64,000 nt of DNA from Streptomyces sp. CB00455 (GTDB taxonomy: Bacteria; Actinomycetota; Actinomycetes; Streptomycetales; Streptomycetaceae): contig NZ_LIVQ01000014.1 of assembly GCF_001905445.1 (NCBI RefSeq), forward strand, positions 31,169 through 95,168. Direction: 5' to 3'. The translations under genes were made by a program, and so were the position numbers. This document shows positions 8,103-15,749 of this stretch, piece after piece (positions within the stretch are counted from its first letter, which is position 1; each line of letters starts with the position of its first letter). Below the pieces are notes generated by a model. It made no database searches, was not told where the DNA came from, and saw nothing but the letters and a program-made list of their open reading frames with translations.

Positions 8103-8776
8103 GCGGCCCGCCCCCACACCGCCGTGCCCGGACGGCCGGCCCGGCGGCCGTTGATGGACGGCACCGTGACGTGCTGCGCCGTCGCGAAGGCCGCGCGGCC
8201 GGAGTGCTTGCCGTCGTAGAGAGCGGCATCGGCGGCCCTCTGCAGCGCGGTGAGGTCGCGGGAGCCGACCGAGGCCGGGGCTGCAGCGCCCACCGAGGCG
8301 GCGACGTCGACGGTGCGGCCGTCGTCCAGGGTGACCGGCGTGTGCAGCATCCGGACCAGCTGCTCCAGGCGCAGTGCGCGGCGGTCGTCCTTCAGCTCCA
8401 GGACCACAGCGAACTCATCGCCCCCGAGCCTGCCGACGGACGCGTGCGGGCCCGCCCACGCGGTGAGCCGGGCGCCGATCGACGCGAGGACGGTGTCCCC
8501 GGCCTCGTGGCCCATGCCGTCATTGATCTGCTTGAAGTGGTCGGCGTCGACCATGACCACGGTCACCTTGTCGCCGTGGCGGGCCAGGAGCCGGCGGGCG
8601 CGGGCGGTGTAGGCGTCGCGGCGCAGCAGGCCGGTCAGCGGGTCCTTCTCCTTGGCGGCGATCTGCTTGTACAGGGTGACGGCGTGGACTGCCCAGCCGG
8701 TCAGCGGAACGGCTGCGGCGGTGATCAGGAGGGTGCGCGGGCCGAAACGGCCCGTCGTGTGCAGGACGGAGTCCAT
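8099..8776 (-). CDS. GGDEF-domain protein (diguanylate cyclase)
   Basis: 225 residues. One N-terminal membrane segment (about residues 14-34) is followed by a complete GGDEF domain: DPLTGLLRRDAY near 45, DADHFKQINDGMGHEAGD near 77-94, and RLGGDEFAVVL with the active-site GGDEF at 118-122. The upstream RxxD product-inhibition site is absent, so feedback by c-di-GMP is not expected. c-di-GMP controls development in Streptomyces, so a plasmid copy could alter host behaviour; that is inference. It opens a chain of coupled genes. Confidence 0.88.
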   Translation of the reverse strand: MDSVLHTTGRFGPRTLLITAAAVPLTGWAVHAVTLYKQIAAKEKDPLTGLLRRDAYTARARRLLARHGDKVTVVMVDADHFKQINDGMGHEAGDTVLASIGARLTAWAGPHASVGRLGGDEFAVVLELKDDRRALRLEQLVRMLHTPVTLDDGRTVDVAASVGAAAPASVGSRDLTALQRAADAALYDGKHSGRAAFATAQHVTVPSINGRRAGRPGTAVWGRAA

Positions 8777-8813
8777 ACTGGGATCTCCCTCTCGTCTCGT
8801 ACGGGATGGGGAA

Positions 8814-8859
8814 CCCGGGGCAGGCGACGGTTTCGACGCCTATGGCGCCTGCCTCGGGG
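8814..8859 (-). terminator. Hairpin between 8865 gene and GGDEF gene
   Basis: 13-bp stem with one G-T pair (8814-8826 with 8846-8859) immediately after the stop of the upstream minus-strand gene. No T-run, as is common for Streptomyces terminators. Confidence 0.55.
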
Positions 8860-8864
8860 CGAAT

Positions 8865-9176
8865 TCACATCAGGCTGTTGGGGTTGACCCACGCCTTGGC
8901 GGTGGCCTTGTGCCAGTCCAGGACCCAGTCGGAACGCAGGCCGCGCGCGGCCCATCCGTTGCTGGCGTCGTCGGGGGCCGGGAGGCCGGCGGACACGTAC
9001 TGCACGGCCCGGTCGTAGGCGCTGTGCGCGGCTGCCAGGGCCTCGCCCGGTCCGGCGGCGCAGCCGTTGAAGACGTGATGTCCTCGCCGGTCCTGGTCCG
9101 TTGCGTGGTGTATCGGGACGTCAACCTCGTATCGGCGCATGACGTCGCGGGCGACCGCGTTCACGACGCGCAGCAT
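8865..9176 (-). CDS. Unknown 103-residue protein at an insertion boundary
   Basis: A helical, His/Trp-rich protein (AAAHSAYDRAVQYV, SDWVLDWHKATAKAW). No family recognised. ATG 9176 or an upstream in-frame ATG at 9218 could be the start. The region 9193-9218 is shared with the truncated recombinase on the other strand, so the natural 5' end may have been lost when that DNA inserted. Confidence 0.5.
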   Translation of the reverse strand: MLRVVNAVARDVMRRYEVDVPIHHATDQDRRGHHVFNGCAAGPGEALAAAHSAYDRAVQYVSAGLPAPDDASNGWAARGLRSDWVLDWHKATAKAWVNPNSLM

Positions 9177-9192
9177 CTCGCCGTTGTGGGGG

Positions 9193-9429
9193 CGGCAGGC
9201 GCTCGATGACTTGAACATGCCGCCGGTTTACGTGCAAAAAATCCTCGGTCACAAGTACCTGTCGACCCTGGACATCTACAACCGTCCGACCAGGGATGAC
9301 GTCATCAGAGCCGGCCTTGCCCACCACGCCCGTCAGGAGAAGCGACGCGAGGAGACTCCTGTGCCTGTTGACGAGCCGTCCTACAACCCCGACTCCTTGT
9401 CCATCCTCTTCGGCCGGGACGCCTCATGA
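9193..9429 (+). pseudogene. C-terminal fragment of a tyrosine recombinase (TnpA-like)
   Basis: Only the last part of a phage-integrase-family catalytic domain remains: VYVQKILGHKYLSTLDIYNRP, with the LGH motif and the catalytic tyrosine. The upstream HxLRH box and catalytic arginine are absent, so it cannot be active. The stop overlaps the ATG of the next recombinase gene (ATGA), the same arrangement as in Tn554-type operons. Confidence 0.75.
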
Positions 9430-11903
9430 CGAGCACTGCGACGCACGTCGGCTCGAGCTTCGTTCCGCGGGTCACAAGCATGGTGGGCGCCGAAGAGCTC
9501 AAGCTGATGAACCGATTCCCGCATCGGGAAAGACCAAGCACGTGGGAAGCGACCGCGGTCACGCGTGAAGAGGTCCTTGAGCGGCTGGCTCGCCCACCGC
9601 TACGAGCTGTGGAACCCAGCGCCCAGGCGAATCGGATGTTCGGGGCACGTCTCCTGCTCGACTGGCTGATGACCTTTCCTGGAGAAACCTGGCAGCAGCG
9701 CTGGCAGAGGAGCCCTGCCCACGGCCAGCACATTGCGTCGCAGGGGTGGAGGGATGCCTTCGCAGCCTGGGCCCGCCCGGAAGGGCGAGTATCTCGCCGT
9801 GAAACGCTCCTCGTCGGGGTGCTGGCGCTGATCTGCGCGGATGCCGTCAGACCCGACCCGGAATTCCTCATCGGGTCAAGGTCGAGGCATCTTCGGCCGG
9901 CTCTGGAGACCACACGCGACCCCGAGGGGTTCGCCCGCTTGAGGGCTTCACTGCCGACCAACATCTCGGCTGCGAATATCTCGTCCGGGCTGAAAACCAT
10001 TGCGGAGATCATGGCCTGCCGAGGCGGCGCCATCGAGGACATCGTCGTCGGCGACCTGCTGCTCTGGCAAAGCAAGAATCCGCGCAACAGCAATGGACGG
10101 ATCCAGCTCGCCTACACCTGGCTATGCGACTTGGGTCTCTTTCCAGCAGACGCACCGCACACGCTGTTCCGGATCTCGAACCGTACGGGGCAACTCACCC
10201 CGGCGGATCTTGTCGACCGATACGAACTGCAGTGCCGTCCGATCCGCGATCTCTTGGTCGCCTACCTCTCCCATCGTTCCGTAGGGCTCGACTTCACGAC
10301 GCTGCAGGCACTCACGATCTCGCTGGCGCTGCGCTTCTGGGGCGACCTGGAGCGGCATCATCCGGGCATCGGCTCTCTTCGGCTGCCTGCCGAGGTGATG
10401 ACTGCCTGGAAGGTCCGCCTGGCTACGAAGACCGTCCGTAAGCGTCTGCCCGACGGGTCATTTCGTGAGTTCACAGAGCCACGCCGAGGTGCAATCGGGA
10501 TCAAAACCCAGGTCAGAGCCTTCTATCTGGACCTGGCGGAGTGGGCAGTGGAGGACCCCGGCCAGTGGGCTGCCTGGGTGGCACCCTGCCCGATCAGCGA
10601 AGCCGAGTGCTCGGGAAGAAAGGCTGAGAAGCAGCTCAAGGCACGCATGGACCAACGTACTCGCGAGCGCCTGCCGGCGCTGCCCACGCTGGTGAAGACG
10701 GCTCACCGCCTGTTGAAAGAGGCCACGGCACGTCTCGATGCACTCAATGCTGCCCCGCTCGGTTCGGATTTCAGCGTGCTTGGTGAGACGTTCAGGGTTC
10801 CGCGCTTCAGTAAGTGCGCTGACGGGCGTCCGATCCATGCCTGGGATGCGAAGGGGACCCGGCGCTCATTCGCGGGTGAGGAGCGCAGCGCATTCTGGGG
10901 GTGGGCTGCCATCGAGATCTTGCGGCACACCGGCATCCGTATCGAGGAACTCCTGGAGCTGGGGCATCACAGCATCGTCAGCTACAAGCTCCCCACCACC
11001 GGGCAGACCGTTCCGCTCTTGCAGATCGCCCCGTCGAAGACGGACCAAGAGCGACTTGTCTTGGTCACGCCGGAGCTGGCGGACGTGTTGAGTACGGTGG
11101 TCTCTCGAGTCCGAGGTTCGGACGGGCGAGTCCCTGTTCTTCGTAGCTATGACCACTATGAACGGGTCTGGAACCCGCCGATGCCTCTCCTGTTCCAGGA
11201 TCGCTCTGGTGGCTACCTGCGTCCGCTGTCACGAGCGACGATCCGTCGGGGACTCGACGTCACCTTGTTGGCCTCAGGTCTGACGGACAGCGCGGGTGAC
11301 CCCCTCATCTTTCAGCCCCACGATTTCCGCCGGATCTTCATCACGGACTCCATCCTCAACGGCCTGCCACCTCACATCGCCCAGGTCATCGCTGGTCACG
11401 ACCACATCGGAACGACGATGGGATACGCCGCGATCTACCCCACTGATGCCATCGAGGCACATCGAGCGTTCATCGCCCGGCGCCGGGCTCTGCGGCCTGC
11501 CGATGAATACCGCACCGTCACTCCTGAGGAGTGGGGAGAGTTTCTCGGGCACTTTGAGCGCCGTAAGCTCGCCCTGGGCGACTGCGGCCGCGCATACGGA
11601 ACTGACTGTGCTCACGAACACGCTTGTGTCCGATGCCCCGTCCTGATCGTCCACGCGACAGAGCGTCCCCGGCTTGTCGAGATCCGCGACAACCTCCTCA
11701 CGCGCATCTTGGAAGCCGAGAGGGAAGGCTGGCTCGGCGAGATCGAGGGGCTGCAGAGCAGCCTTGCTCACGCCGAGGAGAAGCTTGCCCAACTCGACGC
11801 TCAGATCTCCCGGAAGCAGGAGTCTGTCGACCTGGGGATTCCTACCTTCCGGGAGATCGCTGCTCGTACCAGTGGGGTGGCCACCCCGCCGGGGCCTGCG
11901 TGA
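9426..11903 (+). CDS. Large tyrosine recombinase, TnpB-like (Tn554 type)
   Basis: 825 residues. The catalytic domain is in the second half: RHTGIRIEELLELG (catalytic Arg), HDFRRIFITDS (HxxR) and AGHDHIGTTMGYAAIYP (GH and Tyr). A cysteine cluster CGRAYGTDCAHEHACVRC precedes a coiled-coil tail. The same cluster layout recurs in the recombinase at 26256-28544, so the two are relatives. No tnpC-like gene follows and the tnpA partner is truncated, so this is a decayed transposition unit. Plus-strand insertion in a minus-strand backbone. Confidence 0.8.
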   Translation: MTSTATHVGSSFVPRVTSMVGAEELKLMNRFPHRERPSTWEATAVTREEVLERLARPPLRAVEPSAQANRMFGARLLLDWLMTFPGETWQQRWQRSPAHGQHIASQGWRDAFAAWARPEGRVSRRETLLVGVLALICADAVRPDPEFLIGSRSRHLRPALETTRDPEGFARLRASLPTNISAANISSGLKTIAEIMACRGGAIEDIVVGDLLLWQSKNPRNSNGRIQLAYTWLCDLGLFPADAPHTLFRISNRTGQLTPADLVDRYELQCRPIRDLLVAYLSHRSVGLDFTTLQALTISLALRFWGDLERHHPGIGSLRLPAEVMTAWKVRLATKTVRKRLPDGSFREFTEPRRGAIGIKTQVRAFYLDLAEWAVEDPGQWAAWVAPCPISEAECSGRKAEKQLKARMDQRTRERLPALPTLVKTAHRLLKEATARLDALNAAPLGSDFSVLGETFRVPRFSKCADGRPIHAWDAKGTRRSFAGEERSAFWGWAAIEILRHTGIRIEELLELGHHSIVSYKLPTTGQTVPLLQIAPSKTDQERLVLVTPELADVLSTVVSRVRGSDGRVPVLRSYDHYERVWNPPMPLLFQDRSGGYLRPLSRATIRRGLDVTLLASGLTDSAGDPLIFQPHDFRRIFITDSILNGLPPHIAQVIAGHDHIGTTMGYAAIYPTDAIEAHRAFIARRRALRPADEYRTVTPEEWGEFLGHFERRKLALGDCGRAYGTDCAHEHACVRCPVLIVHATERPRLVEIRDNLLTRILEAEREGWLGEIEGLQSSLAHAEEKLAQLDAQISRKQESVDLGIPTFREIAARTSGVATPPGPA

Positions 11904-12015
11904 CTGAATGGCTTTACTCCGGCGTGCTCAGCGGACACCGCCGCAGAGCGCGGCGCTTGGACGGGCTTCAGCCACGGATGATCTATGCCTCCCCGGCCCC
12001 GGCCACGGGTCAGTT

Positions 12016-12645
12016 CTACGGGCGGCGGGCCAGTAGGTGGGTGTCGAGGAAGCCCCGCTCGGACGCTGGGTCGTGGAGCAACCGAGCCACCGTGACGAGT
12101 CCAGCCCCGGTCAGCAACTCGGCAAACTGGTCCGCCGGCCAGCTATAGGCAGGCGCCACCTTGTGATCGAAGCGGACAGGCTCCGGCCCGTCGGTTCCGA
12201 AGAAGGACGCCAGGAGCAGGCCCCCTGGTGCCAGGACACGCACCTGCTCAGCGAGCAGCGCGGGCAGTTCTTCAGGTGGGGTATGGATCATCGAGTAGTG
12301 GGCCAGCACTCCGCCGAGCGCGCCGTCCTCGACCGGCAGGGCCTCCATTCGTGCTTCGTCGAACCGCAGCCCCGGATGGGCCCGCCGGGCGTGGGCGACC
12401 ATAGCCGGGGAGAGGTCAAGCCCGAAGGAGTCCAGCCCCAAGTCGTGCAGCATGGCCGTCAAGTGGCCGGGTCCGCACCCGACGTCGGCTGCCCGTAGGT
12501 TCCCCGTGCCACGCACGAGTTCGGCGAAGGTGCCGATCATGTTCCGCGCGAACGGCTGCGTCTCCAACTGATTGGCGAACATCGACGCATACAGTTCGAC
12601 GACCCCGTCGTAGGCCGCCCTGGTCTCGTCCTGGTGTTTCAACAC
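12016..12645 (-). CDS. SAM-dependent methyltransferase, class I
   Basis: 209 residues. Motif I AADVGCGPGHLT, acidic motif II (FGLDLSPAMVAHARR), motif IV-like VLAHYSMIHTPPEELP and VRVLAPGGLLLASFFG mark a UbiE/type-11-like small-molecule methyltransferase. Substrate unknown. It lies between the recombinase unit and the conjugation genes, so it may be cargo of the insertion. Start GTG 12645 lacks a clear ribosome site. Confidence 0.82.
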   Translation of the reverse strand: MLKHQDETRAAYDGVVELYASMFANQLETQPFARNMIGTFAELVRGTGNLRAADVGCGPGHLTAMLHDLGLDSFGLDLSPAMVAHARRAHPGLRFDEARMEALPVEDGALGGVLAHYSMIHTPPEELPALLAEQVRVLAPGGLLLASFFGTDGPEPVRFDHKVAPAYSWPADQFAELLTGAGLVTVARLLHDPASERGFLDTHLLARRP

Positions 12646-12671
12646 GGGAAGGAAGCTAACACCCGCGCCGT

Positions 12672-13145
12672 TCAGAGCAGTTCTCCGGCCTCATACCTGC
12701 CCCTTCTCCGCAGGACGGATCGTCCTGTCACCAGACCATGGGACGCCCCAGTAGTTCGGAGAAGGCAGCAGCCGAGCTTCTTCGAGAGGCAGATGTAGAA
12801 CCGCCTCTTGCACTGACCACAGGTCTGTCTGGCTGCCATCGCTCGATCGAGGGCCCACTCCTGGGCGAGCGTCGGCGTGCGCTTGGGCTTCGCCAGGTCG
12901 ACGCGGAGCAGGAAGCCGCGGGTCGGGTGACGGCAGGACCACTGCGGGCGGGTTGCGCACAACCTGCACCGCAGGATCGCGACCGGGCCCTCGTTGCTGC
13001 CGGGGCTCAGTTGCATGTCCCGTAACTGCCTTCTGGTCACGAGTCCTTCGGGCACCGTGCTGCGGTCGAACTCGGGCAGCGCCGCGTCACTGCGCGGCAC
13101 CCGGGTCACCTCGCGGCGGCGGCGCCTGGTTCGGCGGCGCGGCAT
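12672..13145 (-). CDS. RRQRL-motif-type zinc-binding protein
   Basis: 157 residues. Basic N terminus, then TRRQLRDMQLSPGSN and CRLCATRP, and later CGQCKRRFYICLSKKLGCC. This is the layout of the small actinobacterial RRQRL-motif zinc-binding proteins encoded on plasmids. The tail after LGCC (LLRTTGASHGL...) looks unlike the family end and may come from a frameshift or recombination, as the gene borders the insertion. ATG 13145 chosen after a proline-rich, unlikely upstream stretch. Confidence 0.6.
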   Translation of the reverse strand: MPRRRTRRRRREVTRVPRSDAALPEFDRSTVPEGLVTRRQLRDMQLSPGSNEGPVAILRCRLCATRPQWSCRHPTRGFLLRVDLAKPKRTPTLAQEWALDRAMAARQTCGQCKRRFYICLSKKLGCCLLRTTGASHGLVTGRSVLRRRGRYEAGELL

Positions 13146-13280
13146 CACCGGCGCCAGGTGCCGGGCAGCCGGTCGGGGCGGTACGGGTGGCGGGGTCCGG
13201 GGCGCTGCGGGCGGGGCCGGCCGATGCGGCGGCGCGGGCGGGGGATGAGCACGATCGGTTCCTCCAGAGGTCGGTGCACA

Positions 13281-13325
13281 GCTCCGCACCCCGCCGACGT
13301 CGAACGTGTCGGCGGGGTGCGGAGC
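13281..13325 (-). terminator. Strong hairpin terminator
   Basis: 18-bp perfect stem (13281-13298 with 13308-13325) 14 bp past the stop of the 13339-13554 gene. The space 13146-13280 holds no gene that I can support. Confidence 0.75.
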
Positions 13326-13338
13326 GGCGGGTGCCGGG

Positions 13339-13554
13339 TCAGGCGGGCGTGTGCGTGCGGTGCGCGCCGGGCGTGGTCGGGGCCGGCGTGGTGTGGCTCG
13401 GGCGCGGGTGCTGCGGCTGCTGGTCGGGGGCGCCTTGCAGGTGGGTGCCGATCAGGTAGCCGATCAGCAGTCCGCCGGTGCCGTAGACCTTGTGCCGGTT
13501 CGCCTTCCACCAGGTGGGCGGGGTCGGCTCCGTCAGCACGCCTATGACGGCCAC
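13339..13554 (-). CDS. Small single-pass membrane protein
   Basis: 71 residues. One predicted transmembrane stretch (VYGTGGLLIGYLIGTHL) follows WWKANRHK, and the tail is proline/histidine-rich. GTG 13554 is preceded by GGAGAACAC. Position among transfer genes suggests a mating-pair or envelope role, inferred only from context. Confidence 0.55.
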   Translation of the reverse strand: MAVIGVLTEPTPPTWWKANRHKVYGTGGLLIGYLIGTHLQGAPDQQPQHPRPSHTTPAPTTPGAHRTHTPA

Positions 13555-13667
13555 GTGTTCTCCATTCGGTCGGGGGTCGGGTGGTGCGTGAGGCCGGTCG
13601 GCCTGTCCGGCCCTCGCCCGGCCCCGCGGTGGCGGGGAGGGGCGAGGACCAGGCGGAGCGACCGGGG

Positions 13668-14486
13668 TCAGCGCTGGAAGGGGTGGACGTTGTCGGGGGC
13701 GTCGTCGTCGGGCGCGGGGGCCGGGGCGGGGATGTGGATCTCGGGCCGGATCTCGATCTGGGGCTGGAAGGCCGGAGCGGGCGGGGGGAAGTTGTTGATG
13801 TTGATGAAGGGGCGCAGGCTCAGGCCCCGCAGGGCAGCGGTGGAGGCGATGGTCCAGGCGAGGACGGCGATGGCGGTGGCGACGGTGCGCCCGTCGGCGG
13901 GGGTCGTGGTCCACACGACCGAAGCGGTTGCTGCGCCCCAGCAGGTCCATGTGAGGCGGGCGCCGGTGGCGCCGATGAAGCCGCCGATCAGGCCGAACAG
14001 GCCCGTGGCCTGCCAGAAGATGTAGATGGCGGCGCCGCTGACCGGGAGGCCGGCGGTGTGCTGGGCGATGTAGGTGCGGATCGGGTTGTCGACCACGCCC
14101 CAGAACTCGCCGGTGGCGCTGGTGCCGACCTGGGTGGCGGGCACCGCGTCGGCCAGGCGGTTGAGGGCGGCGTCGAAGATGTCCCCAGCGGTGTCGAGCA
14201 GGATGATGACCGCGCACATCCCGGTGAGGATCAGGACGGCCTTGATCCAGTTGGCCATGCCGTGCCAGCCGGCCTGCGGGACCTGGCGCAGTTCCTCCCA
14301 CCGCCCGTGCAGGAAGCCGCCCTGCTCCCAGGAGGCGTTCCACGCGGCGCGTAGCTGGGCGAGGTTGGTGCCAGAGTCCTTGTCCGGGCCGGTGGCCGGC
14401 GGCGGGGGCATCTGGTCGAGCAGGTCCAGGAAGCTCGGGCTGTTCGGGTTCTGCTGGCCGCTGACGGGCTTGTCGTCGGACTGCAT
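13668..14486 (-). CDS. Multi-pass membrane protein of the transfer region
   Basis: 272 residues. Proline-rich cytoplasmic start, then hydrophobic segments near residues 80-100 (KAVLILTGMCAVIILL), 150-190 (IYIFWQATGLFGLIGGFIGA and the next helix) and 200-220, ending with a proline-rich acidic tail. No catalytic motif. It is co-directional with the ATPase gene and probably part of the transfer apparatus in the membrane. Family not recognised. Confidence 0.65.
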   Translation of the reverse strand: MQSDDKPVSGQQNPNSPSFLDLLDQMPPPPATGPDKDSGTNLAQLRAAWNASWEQGGFLHGRWEELRQVPQAGWHGMANWIKAVLILTGMCAVIILLDTAGDIFDAALNRLADAVPATQVGTSATGEFWGVVDNPIRTYIAQHTAGLPVSGAAIYIFWQATGLFGLIGGFIGATGARLTWTCWGAATASVVWTTTPADGRTVATAIAVLAWTIASTAALRGLSLRPFININNFPPPAPAFQPQIEIRPEIHIPAPAPAPDDDAPDNVHPFQR

Positions 14487-14605
14487 GGCGGGGCGCTCCC
14501 TTGATCGGGTTCGTGTGACGGGTGGTGGTGTGCAGGCCAGACGGCCTGGCCCGTACCCGACCGCGAGGGGTTCGGGTGCGAGGCAGGTGGTCCGGAGCGG
14601 GGCGG

Positions 14606-15148
14606 TTAGAGGCCGCGGGCGTGGGCGAGGTCGGCGGCCTGGTCGAGCATCCGCATCGGCACACGGCCGGAGCTGTGCGCGTCGTTGAAGGACGGCACGG
14701 AGTCGACGTCGGTGAACTTTCGGCGGATCGCGTCCATCAGGACCTCCAGGCCGCGCGATTCGAGGTTCGGGTCGCCGCGGGCCTCGGCGTGGATCGCGCC
14801 GTACAGGCAGCGGGCTCCTTCCTTATCGACCAGGGCGCCCGAGCACCAGCCGCCGGTGAGCAGCCGGTGGTGCGCGCGCTGCAGCAGGGCGGCGACCGGG
14901 GTCGGGTAGGGCGTGGGCGGCTGGAGGGTCGGGATGAGCGGGACGGTGAGGACGTCGGCCAGGTCGACGGGCTCGGTGGCGATGTGGGCCGTGTTGACCT
15001 CGTAGGCGACGGCCGCCTCGTCCAGCCGGACGGTCATCGCCGCCTTGATGAACGCCATGCGTTCCTCGAGGGACAGTTCCGCTGGCGGTGTGGCTTCGGT
15101 GGTCGGGACGGGGTGGGTTATGGCGGGGGAGGGGGCGGTGGTGGGCAT
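14606..15148 (-). CDS. DUF6197-like protein
   Basis: 180 residues. The pattern LLTGGWCSGALVDKEGARCLYGAI and SVPSFNDAH matches the small DUF6197 family found on actinobacterial plasmids and islands, whose function is unknown. The N-terminal 25 residues are Pro/Thr-rich. ATG 15148 is the start chosen; an 18-bp hairpin sits 20 bp upstream. Confidence 0.6.
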   Translation of the reverse strand: MPTTAPSPAITHPVPTTEATPPAELSLEERMAFIKAAMTVRLDEAAVAYEVNTAHIATEPVDLADVLTVPLIPTLQPPTPYPTPVAALLQRAHHRLLTGGWCSGALVDKEGARCLYGAIHAEARGDPNLESRGLEVLMDAIRRKFTDVDSVPSFNDAHSSGRVPMRMLDQAADLAHARGL

Positions 15149-15167
15149 CGGGGCTCCAGGCGGGGTA

Positions 15168-15214
15168 CGCCGAAGGGCGCCGCCGGGGTGGTTCTTCGGC
15201 GGCGCCCTTCGGCG
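15168..15214 (-). terminator. Hairpin terminator
   Basis: 18-bp perfect stem (15168-15185 with 15197-15214) 26 bp past the stop of the 15240-15383 gene. Confidence 0.75.
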
Positions 15215-15239
15215 TCGTGCAGCGGGGAGAGGGGGCGGG

Positions 15240-15383
15240 CTAGTCGGGGGTGTAGTTCAGCGCGCCGCAGTTCCAGCAGTCCCATTCGTCGGGGACTTCT
15301 ACGAGGTCGCAGCAGTCGCACCCATCGCCGTGCACGACGCAGTCCTCGTCGCAGCTCCAACAGGTGTAGTGCAGGTGTGCCAT
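15240..15383 (-). CDS. 47-residue cysteine-rich zinc protein
   Basis: Contains CWSCDEDC, CDCC and CWNCG, nine cysteines in 47 residues, enough for two zinc sites. ATG 15383 is preceded by GAGGAC. Very short, so not usually annotated, but the even spacing of CxxC motifs and co-direction with neighbours support a real gene. Role unknown. Confidence 0.6.
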   Translation of the reverse strand: MAHLHYTCWSCDEDCVVHGDGCDCCDLVEVPDEWDCWNCGALNYTPD

Positions 15384-15483
15384 GTCCTCGTCTCCCCCGG
15401 GTGGTAGGTGGGGCCCGAGACGAGCATGCGGCAGATACCGGCGGTTCGCTGCGGCGTTGGCGGAACTGGCTGGCGGAGGATGA

Positions 15484-15684
15484 TCAGAAGCTGGCGACCA
15501 GTCCGGCCAGTGAGGCCAGGGCGCTGTTGATGGTCGGGGCGAGGCCGGTCGCGGCGAGGGTGAAGCCGAACAGCGTGCAGGTCAGCGCGGGGCCGACGCG
15601 GACGTATCCGCCTTTGGCTAGGACGACGACGATGATGGCTAGCAGCACGGGGGCGGAGATCGAGAGGGCTACGGCGGGTGGTAC
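15484..15684 (-). CDS. Small two-helix membrane protein with no canonical start codon
   Basis: The frame ends at 15484 and encodes two hydrophobic segments (ALSISAPVLLAIIVVVLA and LTCTLFGFTLAATGLAP) separated by KGGYVRVG. A perfect GAAGGAG ribosome site lies at 15684-15690, but no ATG, GTG or TTG follows at a usual distance; the first is GTG 15648 inside the first helix. Either an unusual start is used or the start was lost by mutation. It lies just behind the ATPase gene. Confidence 0.45.
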   Translation of the reverse strand, partial: VPPAVALSISAPVLLAIIVVVLAKGGYVRVGPALTCTLFGFTLAATGLAPTINSALASLAGLVASF

Positions 15685-15749
15685 TCCTTCGAGAGTGGAG
15701 GGGACGGCCGCGCTCGGGCGGGCCGGCCCCGGGGATGGATGGGGTGTGA

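Noticed and set aside
11900..12148. A GTG overlapping the stop of the TnpB-like gene as a possible tnpC
   Set aside because: The GTGA overlap is present, but the product bears no likeness to TnpC and is antisense to the methyltransferase gene.
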